Shown: one piece after another, positions 45,089 through 55,481 of the stretch
How the letters are laid out: every line of letters begins with the position of its first letter
How positions within the stretch are numbered: position 1 is the first letter of the stretch
Assembly: GCF_900636365.1 (NCBI RefSeq)
Contig: NZ_LR134266.1
Span: forward strand, 1,501,501 to 1,565,500
Source of the DNA: Streptococcus viridans
GTDB taxonomy: Bacteria; Bacillota; Bacilli; Lactobacillales; Streptococcaceae
Length of the DNA: 64,000 bases
Reading direction: 5' to 3'
Translations under genes and position numbers: made by a program
Notes under the pieces: generated by a model
The model's input: only the letters and a program-made list of their open reading frames with translations
Database searches by the model: none
What the model was told of the DNA's origin: nothing

Positions 45089-48000
45089 CTACTCTTCTTT
45101 TCTTCCTTTTTTCGTCATGCCAAATCCAAGACCAGTCAAGAGGGAGAAGCCAGCAAGACTAGCAAGTCCAGAAGATTGTTCGCCTGTAGCAGGTAACTCG
45201 TCTGTTTTCTCTGATGATGGTTTTTCTTTGACGATGAAATCTTTGATTGGTTGTTCTAGATCCTGATGAGATTGGGAATCAACTTGAGGAGTCTGATCTT
45301 GCTCTGTTATGAGAGACTCTGGTTGTTCTAGAACCTGATGAGATAGAGGACCAACTTGAGGAGTCTGATCTCGCTCTGTTGTGAGATACTCTGGCTTTTC
45401 CAAGATTGCAGGAGCTACAAAAGCACCTTGAACTGGAAGTCGCAGAACGGTAGCCGTTAATGCATCCAGTCGAAGTCCTCCTTCTGTCCAGCTAAGACCT
45501 TTTGGATCCGTTAAATTGATAACACCTGCGCGTTCCCCATCCACTAGAACATCTGCATTTCTAAAGCGTTCTAGGTCAGTTCCTAGAGCAAAGTCACGCG
45601 CCTTGGTATCTGCATTTACCAATACCAAGTATACTTCCCCATTGCTTGCAGTGATTTGGTAGCCAATCACCTGATCCTCTTCTTCCACACCATTCTCACC
45701 TGGAATCGTCAAGAGCTTGACGCGACTCTTCACTTCATCCATATTATCCATCCGGAAGGCATCTGTCGACTTACGAAGGGCAATTAACCCTTTGGTGAAG
45801 GCCCGAGAGCGCGTATTCTCTGGATAGAGGTCTTCATTGGTTGCTTTTTCCCAATCAAAGTGGTTGATGGCATCACTTGAGTCATAGGAATCATGGATAA
45901 AGTAAGGGTAGTCAAATGGTTTTCCATTTTCATCGACCAACAAATGAGATTTGTTTGGAACCTTGTCATCGGAAACAGGCGTGCGGTAAGCTGGATCCTT
46001 GAACTGCTTGGTCCGACCATATTCTTGACCAGAATGAAGGAAAGGTGTTCCTTGAGCTGTCAAGACAAGCAGATTTCCGAGACGCAAGCGACGATGGATC
46101 TCTGCATTATTTGCTGGAATGCTTGGATCCTTCTTGATAGACTGAGCGATAATATCAAAGAGGGTCAAGTTATCATGAGCTGCAATGTATTGGATAACAT
46201 CACCTGGACTATCTGCCTCAAAGTTGGTTGGTTGTGCGATGAGATTCTTAAAGATAGTCGCAATTTTCCGTTTCCCATTGGTGATAAAGGCAGGTTGCCC
46301 CTCATTTGGATAGCCAGATTTTAGATTGTTTCGAACATCATCCGAGAATACTGCAACAGTATCTGTTTTCTTCATCCAGGATTGGTCAGCTGGTTGTACT
46401 GGGCTGTTTTCATCACCTGCATAGGTCACCCAGCCTTCTCCCAACATGATGAGGTTTGGATTCAGAGCCCGGGCTGCCTTGTAGGCTTCTTCGATAGAGG
46501 CTGCATCATGGTCTCCCATCATGTCAAATCGGAAACCATCCACCTTATATGTATCCACTAAATACTTGATCGAATCGACCAAGACCCGTTTGGACATGTA
46601 GTGGGTTGTTCCCAAGCGTCCACCACCAAAGCTTGTCCGAGGCGTACCGTCCGCATCCATGAAATGATAGTAATTCGGCTCGATATCCTCAAAGATGTCC
46701 ACGTTAGCTGTGTGATTATAGACAACGTCCAGTACCACTCCCATTCCACGTTTGTGGATTTCATTGACCAAATTCTTGAATTCTTCAATCCGTTTTTGAG
46801 GATTGCTTGGATCTGTTGAATACATCCCTGACAAGGCGAAGTAGTTCTGTGGATCATAGCCCCAGTTGTAGTTGCTATTGCTTGATGCATACTCTAACAA
46901 GCGCTCGCTATTTTTTAATTCATTGACATGGTAATAAGACAGAACTGGTAAGAGTTGAACGTGCGTTACACCAAGATCTTTGAGGTAATCTAATTTTTCA
47001 ACAAAGGAAGCAAAGGTCCCAAACTGGCTCTTAAGCTCTGACGCCAAAGCCGGATCAGAAGTGAAGTCGCGGACATGGGCTTCATAGATGATGGCATCTT
47101 CCCGTTTCTTGAAGTTTGGAATGGACGCATAGGTTAAGTCACTCGGACCTAATCTACTTGGATCTACAAAGGCTGCTTTAGCTACTTTATGGACATCATC
47201 TGTCTTGGCCAATTCACTGTTCCAAGCTGCTAACGATTTGGCATAAGGATCAAGGACTGTGAAGGTTTTCCCTTGGCGTTCAATTTCATACTGGTAGAAA
47301 TAGCCCGTATAATCTTGGATATCCAGTCCTGAATCAGCAGAAAGGGTCTGCTTCCAAGTACCTCTCTCCCCTTTTTCTAAAGCCACACGACCAACTAGTT
47401 TTTCAGAATCATTCTTATCATAGACGACAACGGATACTTTATCCGCACTTGGTGACCAGAGGGTGAGATCCACTTTTTCCCCAGCTTCATGAAGATGAGC
47501 TCCGAGAGTTCCATCATAGCTATAAGCTTCATCCTTGAGGCGCCAGTTCATTTTGGTTGTGAAGCGATCATTGTCATATTGAACCGTATATGATTGATCA
47601 ACCTGAGAGAAATCCCCTGTATAGGTTACTTTCTTCCCTGCTTCATCTAAAAGAAGGTCCGAGATGGTGACAGGATTTCCCTGAGCATCTGTGATCTTGG
47701 TCCGCTTGAGCAACTCCTCTTTCTGTGCTCCTGCCAAGGTCGAGAAGCTAGCTTCAATCTTTTCTTTTCCGACATGCTGGGCACCTGTCATACGGATATC
47801 GTTGACATAGTATGGATTAGTATAAACGGTCGGATCATCGTCTCGTAAGAATATTTGGCTGTGATTCTTCAAATCAGCAAATTTATAATCTTCTTGTCGA
47901 ATTTTCACATCGTCTCCAGACTTGCTTTCGTCCAATAATAAGAAACCAAATTCTTTTGCAGCTTCCTTTAGGGGGATATCGATGTAACGACCATATTTCC

Positions 48001-48808
48001 CTATCGCTGTAAAATCTGTCCCATCCGGCCAAGCAGCACTGCTCGGATTCTCTACATCTCCCCAATACCAGAGAGATTTTTTGTCATAGTTGCCATCTGT
48101 CCGGTAATAATTCACTCTGACAGTCCCCTCTGCTTGAGGCTGATAAGAATAGACTTTAAATTTGTCGTCCAACCAAGCTTCATTCATTTTTGGCGAGAGC
48201 AATTCAATGGACTTGTCGCCTGTGATATTGTCCCCTTTAACATTGTTGATGAGGAAACTAATCTTCTTCGCCTGCTCATTTTTGAGCTTGACATCTAGAT
48301 AATAGCCGTAGGCATCCGTCTGTGCGTCCTTAAAGGATTGGGCACCTGTCGGCCAGTTTTCCGATGGTTTTTCAACATCATCCCAGGTCCAAAGACCTTG
48401 AGTTTCCTTGTTTTCTTCCGGTAACTTTTTCACGTGAATCCGGATAGTCTGATCAGCAATCGGCTCTTCTGCCTTCTCAGCCTTAGGAGATGCCACCTCT
48501 TCAGTGAGTGCGCTTACATTTTCAGGCGCTGTGACACTTTCATCCGCCATTTTTGGGGTTTCACCTGTCTCAGTGGTCGCAGCTGGTTTCACATCAGATG
48601 AAAAACTAACCTCTTCATTAGAAGGGGTTGCCACCACTTCTGAGGCTTGTGCAGAGGGGGTTATCCCTTCATCCGCACTGACCGGACTAGCAAAGGCTGT
48701 TAATAAAGCCAAGCTCGTCGCAATCGCCACCGAACCAACGCCATTTTTCAATCGACGAATCGCATAGACCACTTGTTTATCGCCTGTCACAGAAGGTTTC
48801 TGTTTCAT
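45089..48808 (-). CDS. pulA: Cell-wall-anchored type I pullulanase
   Basis: 1239 aa from the ATG at 48808 (AAGGAG upstream); the ATG at 48850 lies inside the -10 region. YSIRK-like signal peptide (VVYAIRRLKNGVGSVAIA). Two CBM41 starch-binding domains (about 121-222 and 229-330; WTWDDVE, WYWGDVE), a CBM48-like domain (about 430-540) and a GH13 catalytic domain with YNWGYDP (647), DVVYNH (694), nucleophile Asp in GFRFDMMGD (about 762), Glu in LGEGW (about 791) and Asp in AAHDN (about 879). Two 24-aa repeats precede LPATG (about 1205), a hydrophobic helix and a basic tail. Cuts alpha-1,6 links in glycogen/starch and can bind host glycogen. CcpA control likely. Confidence 0.95.
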   Translation of the reverse strand: MKQKPSVTGDKQVVYAIRRLKNGVGSVAIATSLALLTAFASPVSADEGITPSAQASEVVATPSNEEVSFSSDVKPAATTETGETPKMADESVTAPENVSALTEEVASPKAEKAEEPIADQTIRIHVKKLPEENKETQGLWTWDDVEKPSENWPTGAQSFKDAQTDAYGYYLDVKLKNEQAKKISFLINNVKGDNITGDKSIELLSPKMNEAWLDDKFKVYSYQPQAEGTVRVNYYRTDGNYDKKSLWYWGDVENPSSAAWPDGTDFTAIGKYGRYIDIPLKEAAKEFGFLLLDESKSGDDVKIRQEDYKFADLKNHSQIFLRDDDPTVYTNPYYVNDIRMTGAQHVGKEKIEASFSTLAGAQKEELLKRTKITDAQGNPVTISDLLLDEAGKKVTYTGDFSQVDQSYTVQYDNDRFTTKMNWRLKDEAYSYDGTLGAHLHEAGEKVDLTLWSPSADKVSVVVYDKNDSEKLVGRVALEKGERGTWKQTLSADSGLDIQDYTGYFYQYEIERQGKTFTVLDPYAKSLAAWNSELAKTDDVHKVAKAAFVDPSRLGPSDLTYASIPNFKKREDAIIYEAHVRDFTSDPALASELKSQFGTFASFVEKLDYLKDLGVTHVQLLPVLSYYHVNELKNSERLLEYASSNSNYNWGYDPQNYFALSGMYSTDPSNPQKRIEEFKNLVNEIHKRGMGVVLDVVYNHTANVDIFEDIEPNYYHFMDADGTPRTSFGGGRLGTTHYMSKRVLVDSIKYLVDTYKVDGFRFDMMGDHDAASIEEAYKAARALNPNLIMLGEGWVTYAGDENSPVQPADQSWMKKTDTVAVFSDDVRNNLKSGYPNEGQPAFITNGKRKIATIFKNLIAQPTNFEADSPGDVIQYIAAHDNLTLFDIIAQSIKKDPSIPANNAEIHRRLRLGNLLVLTAQGTPFLHSGQEYGRTKQFKDPAYRTPVSDDKVPNKSHLLVDENGKPFDYPYFIHDSYDSSDAINHFDWEKATNEDLYPENTRSRAFTKGLIALRKSTDAFRMDNMDEVKSRVKLLTIPGENGVEEEDQVIGYQITASNGEVYLVLVNADTKARDFALGTDLERFRNADVLVDGERAGVINLTDPKGLSWTEGGLRLDALTATVLRLPVQGAFVAPAILEKPEYLTTERDQTPQVGPLSHQVLEQPESLITEQDQTPQVDSQSHQDLEQPIKDFIVKEKPSSEKTDELPATGEQSSGLASLAGFSLLTGLGFGMTKKGRKEE
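45260..45403 (-). repeat. Two 72-bp repeats in the wall-spanning part of pulA
   Basis: Encodes two 24-residue units, each starting LExPE and containing DQTPQV and SHQ, followed by a third partial LEQP. In-frame tandem repeats next to an LPXTG anchor often vary in number between strains. Confidence 0.8.
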
Positions 48809-48840
48809 AAATGTCTCCTTAAAATAATTAGTGTTCAACC

Positions 48841-48869
48841 AGTATAGCATGTAAAAATTATTTATGCAA
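48841..48869 (-). promoter_or_regulatory. Promoter of pulA
   Basis: On the - strand TTGCAT, 17 bp, TATACT with an extended TGC. Transcript leader of about 30 nt. Confidence 0.78.
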
Positions 48870-48879
48870 GCGTTTTCGT
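48864..48879. promoter_or_regulatory. cre site overlapping the pulA -35
   Basis: ATGCAAGCGTTTTCGT fits the cre consensus at 15 of 16 positions and covers the -35 hexamer, so CcpA would exclude RNA polymerase. Confidence 0.72.
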
Positions 48880-48913
48880 AATTTATACTATCTTTTTATA
48901 TTGTTCTCCTTCA

Positions 48914-48943
48914 TAAAAAAACCAGCCCATATGGACTGGTTTC
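48914..48943 (-). terminator. Terminator of the butanediol dehydrogenase gene
   Basis: - strand AAACCAGTCC / GGGCTGGTTT followed by TTTTATG. Confidence 0.88.
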
Positions 48944-48962
48944 ATACTATAAGTTTAGTACA

Positions 48963-50003
48963 TTACGGCTCAACTAAAATCTTGATTTGAGATTTATCTT
49001 GCGTCAATTCGATAAAGCCATCTTGAATAATATTTTCCAATTTGATTTTCTTGGTAACCAATTTTTCAGCAGAGAAGTAGCCTTGTTCCATCAATTCCAA
49101 TACTTTAGGGAAGATGTGGCGATAAGCGATAATCCCTTTGAGGGTCTTTTCTTGAATAGCAAATTCATTTGGATTGATGCTCGCTTCGCGTTCCCAAATT
49201 GATACGACCATACATTCACCAGCCTTATGAACAGCTGCCAAAGCTTGTCCAAGAACAACAGGAACCCCTGTTACTTCATAAGACACATCGGCGCCACCAC
49301 CTGTTAAACGATGGATCGCTTCAACGATTGATTCACCTTCTTCTGGACGAACCACAATGGCACCCAATTCTTCAGCCTTAGCTTGGCGTTCCGGAGACAA
49401 TTCAACTGCATAAATTTTTGAAGCACCAGCCGCACGAAGGGCTTCAACAATCAAAAGACCGATTGGACCCAAGCCAAAGATAACGGCTGTATCCCCAGTT
49501 TTCAATGCAGATTGACGAACGGCATAAACAGCAACAGCTGCAGGTTCTGTAAGCGCTGCTTGCTCGTAGCTCAAGCTATCTGGAATCACATGCACAAGAT
49601 CACCATCAAGCACACAATACTTCGCAAAACCACCATCTGCCGCAAGGCCGACGAAGTTCAAGTTTGGATCGAGGTTGTATTCACCGATTAGGTTATGTTT
49701 TGCCAAAATTGGTTCAATCGTCACACGATCCCCAACTTTGACACGAGTCACATCGCTTCCAACCTCAACAATTTCTCCAGCAAACTCGTGACCGAGGGTA
49801 ACGGGTGCTTTTTGACCAGAATAAACATGCTCTTCTGTTGGAATGAAGATTGGCCCATCCAAGTATTCATGCAAGTCTGTTCCACAGATTCCTGTGAATT
49901 TGACCGCAACCTTTACTTGATGAGGTTGTACTTTAGGGACTTCCACTTCCTCGATACGAACGTCCTTCTTGCCATGCCAGCGAGCAGCTTTCATTGTTTC
50001 CAT
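48963..50003 (-). CDS. bdhA: 2,3-butanediol dehydrogenase, zinc MDR family
   Basis: 346 aa, close in pattern to Bacillus BdhA (KAARWHGKKDVRIEEV, YAVELSPERQAKAEELGA, YFSADKLVTKKI-like end). Interconverts acetoin and (R,R)- or meso-butanediol with NAD(H). Catalytic zinc ligands in TGICGTDLHEY and GHEFAGE are present; the four-Cys structural zinc loop is absent, as in BdhA. NAD-binding FGLGPIGLL near residue 177. AAGGAG 6 nt before METMKAARW fixes the start. Confidence 0.88.
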   Translation of the reverse strand: METMKAARWHGKKDVRIEEVEVPKVQPHQVKVAVKFTGICGTDLHEYLDGPIFIPTEEHVYSGQKAPVTLGHEFAGEIVEVGSDVTRVKVGDRVTIEPILAKHNLIGEYNLDPNLNFVGLAADGGFAKYCVLDGDLVHVIPDSLSYEQAALTEPAAVAVYAVRQSALKTGDTAVIFGLGPIGLLIVEALRAAGASKIYAVELSPERQAKAEELGAIVVRPEEGESIVEAIHRLTGGGADVSYEVTGVPVVLGQALAAVHKAGECMVVSIWEREASINPNEFAIQEKTLKGIIAYRHIFPKVLELMEQGYFSAEKLVTKKIKLENIIQDGFIELTQDKSQIKILVEP

Positions 50004-50113
50004 GTGTTTCTCCTTTGTATTTCCATGAATTGCATTTCCCTTTCAGGAAACCCGACAACTATATTGTAAGCCTTTTCACAAAGTTTGTCAAGAAAAAACA
50101 GACGGTTAATATC

Positions 50114-50494
50114 TTAATTATCAGTCCGAGATGACTCTAATTTCCAACCGACAATCCAGCCCAGAACAAGAAGATAATTTTCAAAAGCTCCAATAGCATT
50201 TACTGGCAAATGATAGTTGAGATAAGCAAATAAATGATTGGTCCCAATCCCAAGCCCACCAATGATCAAGGCCAATAGTACCGTTCGAAGATAGAACCAA
50301 TCATATTTGAGATTGACAGCAATAAGAATCACAAGAACTGCCACATTCCAAATCCCAATCTCTCGCTGCCAACCGACAGAAACACCATATCCCGAATGAC
50401 TTCCCATATAGGATGGAAAGAAGAACTGAAAAATAATGGCTCCAGACATGGCGATGATAACTAGGACAAATAAGGCTCTTAAAAATTTGTTCAT
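50114..50494 (-). CDS. Hypothetical four-TM membrane protein
   Basis: 126 aa, hydrophobic segments at about 5-27, 45-63, 68-88 and 100-118. AGGAG ribosome binding site. I do not recognise a named family. Stands between bdhA and gatB. Confidence 0.75.
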   Translation of the reverse strand: MNKFLRALFVLVIIAMSGAIIFQFFFPSYMGSHSGYGVSVGWQREIGIWNVAVLVILIAVNLKYDWFYLRTVLLALIIGGLGIGTNHLFAYLNYHLPVNAIGAFENYLLVLGWIVGWKLESSRTDN

Positions 50495-50560
50495 GTAACT
50501 TCTCCTAATGCTAGTTGATATGTAATGGTCTTTCCTATTCTAACACAATTTTATGGATAG

Positions 50561-50589
50561 AAAAAACCAACCTCTCGGCTAGTTTTTCT
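50561..50589 (-). terminator. Terminator of gatCAB
   Basis: - strand AAAAACTAGCC GAGA GGTTGGTTTTTT, directly after gatB. Confidence 0.85.
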
Positions 50590-50592
50590 CTA

Positions 50593-52035
50593 TTACTCTT
50601 CTTTCAACTTAGCCAATTCTTGGGCAAGTAACTTGAGGGCTACTTGTGGGTTAGCTTGGCCTTTGGTTGCTTTCATGAGGAAGCCTGTGAAGGCCTTGTC
50701 CGCATTCCGCTTCCCTGACTTGAAGTCGGCTACGGCTGCTTCATTGTCTGCAAAGACTTGGTGGATGATCGGGATCAAGACTTCAGGGTCTGAAATCTGT
50801 ACCAATCCGGCTTTTTCGACGTATTCACGCGCACCGCCACCGTTTTTTGCCAAGTGAACGAAGACTTTCTTGGCAATCTTAGAAGAGATGGTGCCATCTT
50901 CGATGATGGCAATCATTTCAACCAAGTTTTCTGGTGTCAATTGGATTTCTTCCAGCGTTTTACCTTCTGCATTCAAGAATTGTGCGACTTCCCCTTGCAG
51001 CCAGTTAGACACTTGCTTGGCATCTCCACCAAGGGCTACAGCTGCTTCAAAGAAGTCAGAAGTGACTTTCGTCGCTGTCAATTGGTTGGCATCATAGTCA
51101 GACAAGCCAAGCTCTGCCACGTAGCGAGCACGACGGTCTTTTGGAAACTCTGGTAACTCCGTACGCATTTCCTCGATCCACTCATCTGAGATTTCAAACA
51201 AGGGAAGGTCTGGTTCTGGGAAGTAACGGTAATCCGCCGCCCCTTCTTTGACACGCATAAGAATCGTGCTCTTGTTGGCCTCATCATAACGGCGTGTTTC
51301 TTGACGAATAATCCCACCTGAACGCAAGATTTTCGCTTGACGCTCCACTTCGTATTCAAGACCTTTACGGACGTTTGAGAAAGAGTTCAAGTTTTTCAAC
51401 TCCGTCTTGGTACCAAATTCCTCTTGACCGTATGGGCGAAGAGAAATGTTGGCATCGACCCGCATCGATCCTTCTTCCATCTTGACGTCAGAAATACCTG
51501 TGTATTGGATGACTTCTTTGAGGGCTGTCAAATAGGCATAGGCTTCTTCTGGAGAACGCATATCTGCTTCAGAGACAATCTCGATCAATGGCACCCCTTG
51601 ACGGTTGAGGTCTACATAAGAGAAGCCGTCTGTTCCATGCGTGTTCTTACCAGCATCTTCTTCCAAGTGGGCCCGTTCAATCCCAATTTTCTTGGTTGAG
51701 CCGTCTTCCAACTCTACTTCAATCCAACCGTTGTAACCAATAGGCTCATCAAATTGCGAGATTTGGTAGGCCTTTGGATTATCAGGGTAGAAATAGTTCT
51801 TACGGTCAAAGTGCATGTGCTGGTGGATATCCATGTTCAAGGCCAAAGCAGCCTTGATACCAGCGTCCACAACACCCTTGTTCAAGACAGGAAGCACCCC
51901 TGGGAAAGACCAGTCAATCACATTGGTATTGGCATTTTGCTCATTCCCAAAGTGAGCAGAGGTTGGTGAGAAAATTTTTGAGTTTGTATTCAATTCAACG
52001 TGGACTTCAAGTCCGATGACTGTTTCAAAGTTCAT
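50593..52035 (-). CDS. gatB: Asp-tRNA(Asn)/Glu-tRNA(Gln) amidotransferase subunit B
   Basis: 480 aa, standard length. [19 protein letters not shown] start, phosphotransfer core ([24 protein letters not shown]) and the tRNA-binding YqeY-like tail (about 400-480). Binds mischarged tRNA and activates it with ATP. 1-bp overlap with gatA. Confidence 0.98.
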   Translation of the reverse strand: MNFETVIGLEVHVELNTNSKIFSPTSAHFGNEQNANTNVIDWSFPGVLPVLNKGVVDAGIKAALALNMDIHQHMHFDRKNYFYPDNPKAYQISQFDEPIGYNGWIEVELEDGSTKKIGIERAHLEEDAGKNTHGTDGFSYVDLNRQGVPLIEIVSEADMRSPEEAYAYLTALKEVIQYTGISDVKMEEGSMRVDANISLRPYGQEEFGTKTELKNLNSFSNVRKGLEYEVERQAKILRSGGIIRQETRRYDEANKSTILMRVKEGAADYRYFPEPDLPLFEISDEWIEEMRTELPEFPKDRRARYVAELGLSDYDANQLTATKVTSDFFEAAVALGGDAKQVSNWLQGEVAQFLNAEGKTLEEIQLTPENLVEMIAIIEDGTISSKIAKKVFVHLAKNGGGAREYVEKAGLVQISDPEVLIPIIHQVFADNEAAVADFKSGKRNADKAFTGFLMKATKGQANPQVALKLLAQELAKLKEE

Positions 52036-53501
52036 TAATTGTCACCTCCGAAAATAAGGGGTTGTTGCTTGTGGTAATCCGTCGTTGCTTCAAAGGCCGC
52101 TGCAGCTTGGTAGATGGTCTCTTCCGAATACTTAGGACCAATCAACTGCAAACCAACTGGAAGACCTTGAGCAAATCCTGCAGGAATCGAAATTCCTGGA
52201 AGACCCGCCAAGTTAACTGGAATGGTCAACAAGTCCGCCAAGTACATGGCAACAGGATCATGGTTGAGCGAATCCAAATCAAAGGCCACGCTTGGAGCTG
52301 TAGGACCAAGGATGAGATCGTAATCCGCAAAGACTTTTTCGAAGTCTTGGATAATAAGTGTCCGGACTTGACCAGCTTTCTTGTAGTAAGCATCGTAGTA
52401 ACCAGATGACAAACTGAAGGTTCCCAGCATGATCCGACGTTTGACTTCATCACCAAAGCCTTGGCTACGAGTGTTCACGTAGATATCATCCAAGTTCTTG
52501 GCATCTTCCGCACGGAAACCATAACGAATCCCGTCAAAACGTTGCAAGTTTGAAGAAGCTTCAGAGGAAGCGATGATGTAGTAGACAGCAACCCCGTATT
52601 TAGAATGAGGCAGGCTGACTTCTTCGACAGTTGCTCCCAATTTTTCAAAGTGCTTAGCTGCATTAAGAATCGTTTCTTTGACTTCTGGGTCAATTCCTTC
52701 CCCAAGGTATTCTTTCGGAAGGGCGATCTTCATACCCTTGATGTCTTGACCAATCTTAGAAGTAAAGTCTGCTACACGAACAGGTGCAGAAGTCGAATCC
52801 TTGTCATCTGCACTGGCAATCACATTAAGCAATTGCGCATTTTCCTTAACGGTTGGAGCAAACGGTCCTATTTGGTCGAGTGAGCTACCAAAGGCAATGA
52901 GACCGAAACGAGAAACTGTTCCATAGGTTGGCTTGAGTCCAACAATCCCATTGAAGGCAGCAGGCTGGCGAATAGAACCACCTGTATCTGAACCAAGAGA
53001 CAAACGGACTTGCCCTGAAGCTACAGCTGCAGCAGAACCACTTGAAGATCCACCAGGCACCTTGCTATGGTCCCAAGCATTCTTGGTTGGCCCATAGTAG
53101 GAAGTCTCCCCAGATCCACCCATGGCAAATTCATCCATGTTGGTTTTTCCGACAACAATCATACCTTTAGCTTTGGCGTTAGCAACCGCTGTCGCATCAA
53201 AGATTGGTTCATAGTTATAGAGCATTTTTGATGCCGCAGTCGTCAAGATGCCATCTGTTGAGATATTGTCTTTGACGGCGAGTGGAATCCCTGATAAGAG
53301 GTTATCTGCATCGATCCCTTTTTCATCAATGGCCTTGGCTTGTGCAAGGGCCGCTTCTTCAGCCACCGTCACAAAGGCATTGACTGCTTCTTCACGCGCC
53401 TTGATGTCGTCAAGCGTCGCTTGAGTCAATTCGGTTGCTGAAATTTCCTTAGAGACAAGGAGGTCGTGCAACTCTTCAATGGTTTTATGGTTGAATGACA
53501 T
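52035..53501 (-). CDS. gatA: Asp/Glu-tRNA amidotransferase subunit A (amidase)
   Basis: 488 aa amidase-signature enzyme releasing ammonia from glutamine. Ser-cisSer-Lys triad: Lys in [12 protein letters not shown] near 129, [15 protein letters not shown] near 150, [12 protein letters not shown] near 175. Overlaps gatC and gatB by 1 bp each. Confidence 0.98.
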   Translation of the reverse strand: MSFNHKTIEELHDLLVSKEISATELTQATLDDIKAREEAVNAFVTVAEEAALAQAKAIDEKGIDADNLLSGIPLAVKDNISTDGILTTAASKMLYNYEPIFDATAVANAKAKGMIVVGKTNMDEFAMGGSGETSYYGPTKNAWDHSKVPGGSSSGSAAAVASGQVRLSLGSDTGGSIRQPAAFNGIVGLKPTYGTVSRFGLIAFGSSLDQIGPFAPTVKENAQLLNVIASADDKDSTSAPVRVADFTSKIGQDIKGMKIALPKEYLGEGIDPEVKETILNAAKHFEKLGATVEEVSLPHSKYGVAVYYIIASSEASSNLQRFDGIRYGFRAEDAKNLDDIYVNTRSQGFGDEVKRRIMLGTFSLSSGYYDAYYKKAGQVRTLIIQDFEKVFADYDLILGPTAPSVAFDLDSLNHDPVAMYLADLLTIPVNLAGLPGISIPAGFAQGLPVGLQLIGPKYSEETIYQAAAAFEATTDYHKQQPLIFGGDN

Positions 53502-53803
53502 TAGGCATCTCCTCCATCTTCTAGGATAGCTGGCACCTTGATGTAGTAATTGTCTTTTTCAGGTACATTTTTAAACAAACGGTCGCGGTCAGTGCCTTTT
53601 TCAGCGACATCCGGACGCAATACGGTCTTACGATCCGCCATGGTTGTTGTTGGGGCCACACCGGTTGTGTCCACTTCTTCCAACAATTCCACCATATCAA
53701 CAATCTTCGATAAGGTTGTCGCAAACTCAGCTGTCTCTTCTGGAGAGAATTTCAATTTTGAAAGATTGGCAACGTGGGTTACCTCTTCTTGCGTAATTTT
53801 CAT
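53501..53803 (-). CDS. gatC: Asp/Glu-tRNA amidotransferase subunit C
   Basis: 100 aa from the ATG at 53803 (GAAAGGAAG upstream), giving [19 protein letters not shown]; a frame to 53836 has no ribosome binding site. Small belt subunit stabilising GatA-GatB. Confidence 0.96.
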   Translation of the reverse strand: MKITQEEVTHVANLSKLKFSPEETAEFATTLSKIVDMVELLEEVDTTGVAPTTTMADRKTVLRPDVAEKGTDRDRLFKNVPEKDNYYIKVPAILEDGGDA

Positions 53804-53889
53804 CTTGCTTCCTTTCGTGAAATGATGATTTTTCAATACCCTCTATTTTACCATATTTTTAGTATTTATGCGGTAGTTTGGCAAGAAAA

Positions 53890-53938
53890 TAGAGTCCGAG
53901 GAATGGGAGGCACTAGGCCTTTCTCCTCGAACTCTAAT
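53890..53938 (-). terminator. Terminator of codY-pncA
   Basis: - strand AGAGTTCGAGGA / TCCTCGGACTCT enclosing a smaller GGCC-based hairpin, followed by ATTTTCTTG. Confidence 0.82.
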
Positions 53939-53939
53939 C

Positions 53940-54509
53940 TTACAATTCTTCTAGTTGTTCATTCACCAGTTTTGCTCCTAAAACATGTTTGAAATGATTT
54001 AAAGCAAACTGGTGATTTTCAGGAGTAAGCGACGCCACTGCAGGCGCGACCACTTCAATCTGATATCCCAAATTATAGGCATCCACTGCTGTATGGAGGA
54101 CACAAATGTCCGTTAAGACTCCCGTTAAAATAACGGTATCTACGCCACGTTCCCGGAGGCGGATATCCAAGTCCGTTCCTGAAAAAGCAGAATAATGACG
54201 CTTGTCCATCCAAAAGACGCGAGGATCCGCTTTGTGCTCCCGATAAAAATCAGCTAAGGGGCCGTACAAATCCCGTCCACTAGTCCCAATAATATTATGG
54301 GGTGGGAAGAGCTTGCTTTCTGGATGAAAGGGGTCGTCTATATCATGTGCATCAATAGCAAAAAAGACATAGGCTCCTTGATCAAAGGCTAATTGGGTCA
54401 CCTGGGCAATGCTCTCAGAAATGGCTTGGGCGGGAGCTCCTGCCGTTAGCTTACCTTCATCCGCTACAAAATCAACAGTGTAGTCAATCGAAATTAATGC
54501 TTTGCTCAT
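53940..54509 (-). CDS. pncA: Isochorismatase-family hydrolase, probable nicotinamidase
   Basis: 189 aa. Active-site Asp9 (ISIDYTVDF), Lys in WMDKRHYSAFSGTDLD and Cys in TGVLTDICVLHTAVDAY; metal-site HDIDDPFHPES follows the PncA pattern. Converts nicotinamide to nicotinate, feeding nadD. Overlaps codY by 1 bp (TAATG), the usual codY-pncA pair of streptococci. Confidence 0.87.
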   Translation of the reverse strand: MSKALISIDYTVDFVADEGKLTAGAPAQAISESIAQVTQLAFDQGAYVFFAIDAHDIDDPFHPESKLFPPHNIIGTSGRDLYGPLADFYREHKADPRVFWMDKRHYSAFSGTDLDIRLRERGVDTVILTGVLTDICVLHTAVDAYNLGYQIEVVAPAVASLTPENHQFALNHFKHVLGAKLVNEQLEEL

Positions 54510-55297
54510 TAGTAGTCTCTTTTCTTAATTTCTTCAAAAATATCTGGGATTAAAACTTTAAGATAAGTTCCCTTCATCCCGAGTGAACGACTTTCAATAA
54601 TACCAGCTGATTCCAATTTCCGAAGCGCATTGACAATCACAGAGCGGGTAATACCGATTCGATCCGCAATCACAGAAGCAGTTAACTGTCCTTCATTCCC
54701 CTTCAATTCCCCAAGGATGGCAGAAACCGCCCGCAGTTCAGAGTAAGACAAGGTATTAACAGCCATATTGACCGCTGTCCGGCGACGAATGTTTTTCTCG
54801 TCTTCCTCTCGTTGGAAGTTCAACATTTGAATCCCAACTACAGTACTAGCAATCTCAACCAAGATCAAATCATCATCGTCAAACTCTTTATCATTGCGCC
54901 AGATAATCAAAGATCCCAAACGAATCCCAGATACGTGGATAGGAGCAATGGTCGTCAAGCCATCAGGAAATTCAGACTTGGTCTCTACCGGAAAGACGGT
55001 CAAATCATGTTCGATAGGAAGGTTTGCTTCTGTTTCATAGACTAAACTAGCTGCTTTAGCATAATCTTCTGGTAATTTTTTATTGTCAAAAAAAGCCTCA
55101 ACCCGGTCATTATTCGTCTTGTAGCGCATGAAATAACCTAGAAGAGTTCCCTTGCTATTAATAATACAAGCGTTACAATGAATGATATCAGCCAGTTGAC
55201 GGGCAATTGCATTATAAGGCATTTCATCTTGCAACTGTTCTTCAGAACGTTTCAAGATAGATGTAATTTTTCTCGTTTTTTCTAATAATTTAGCCAT
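54509..55297 (-). CDS. codY: Global regulator CodY
   Basis: 262 aa. N-terminal GAF domain (about 1-155) that senses branched-chain amino acids, and the C-terminal winged [24 protein letters not shown] near residue 205. Represses amino acid uptake and synthesis genes in rich conditions. A CodY-type box sits just upstream of its own promoter. Confidence 0.98.
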   Translation of the reverse strand: MAKLLEKTRKITSILKRSEEQLQDEMPYNAIARQLADIIHCNACIINSKGTLLGYFMRYKTNNDRVEAFFDNKKLPEDYAKAASLVYETEANLPIEHDLTVFPVETKSEFPDGLTTIAPIHVSGIRLGSLIIWRNDKEFDDDDLILVEIASTVVGIQMLNFQREEDEKNIRRRTAVNMAVNTLSYSELRAVSAILGELKGNEGQLTASVIADRIGITRSVIVNALRKLESAGIIESRSLGMKGTYLKVLIPDIFEEIKKRDY

Positions 55298-55323
55298 AAT
55301 AAACCTCGCATGTAGTCAGCTAA

Positions 55324-55352
55324 AGTATATCATATAAGTGAGGGAATTTCAA
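55324..55352 (-). promoter_or_regulatory. Promoter of codY-pncA
   Basis: On the - strand TTGAAA, 17 bp, TATACT with extended TGA. Confidence 0.75.
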
Positions 55353-55355
55353 TCA

Positions 55356-55370
55356 AATTATCTGAAAATT
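55356..55370. promoter_or_regulatory. CodY box upstream of codY
   Basis: AATTATCTGAAAATT differs from the CodY consensus AATTTTCWGAAAATT at one position and lies three bases upstream of the -35, suggesting autoregulation. Confidence 0.72.
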
Positions 55371-55444
55371 ATTTATTTTTTCTACAATTCTATTCAATTC
55401 TGAAAAATTAGGCTTATGTAACAAAATATTCGCTAGATTCATTC

Positions 55445-55479
55445 AAAAAAAGAAACCGCCTATTAGCGATTTCTCTTAC
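55445..55479 (-). terminator. Terminator of the aminotransferase gene
   Basis: - strand AAGAGAAATCGC / GGCGGTTTCTT followed by TTTTTG. Confidence 0.85.
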
Positions 55480-55481
55480 AC

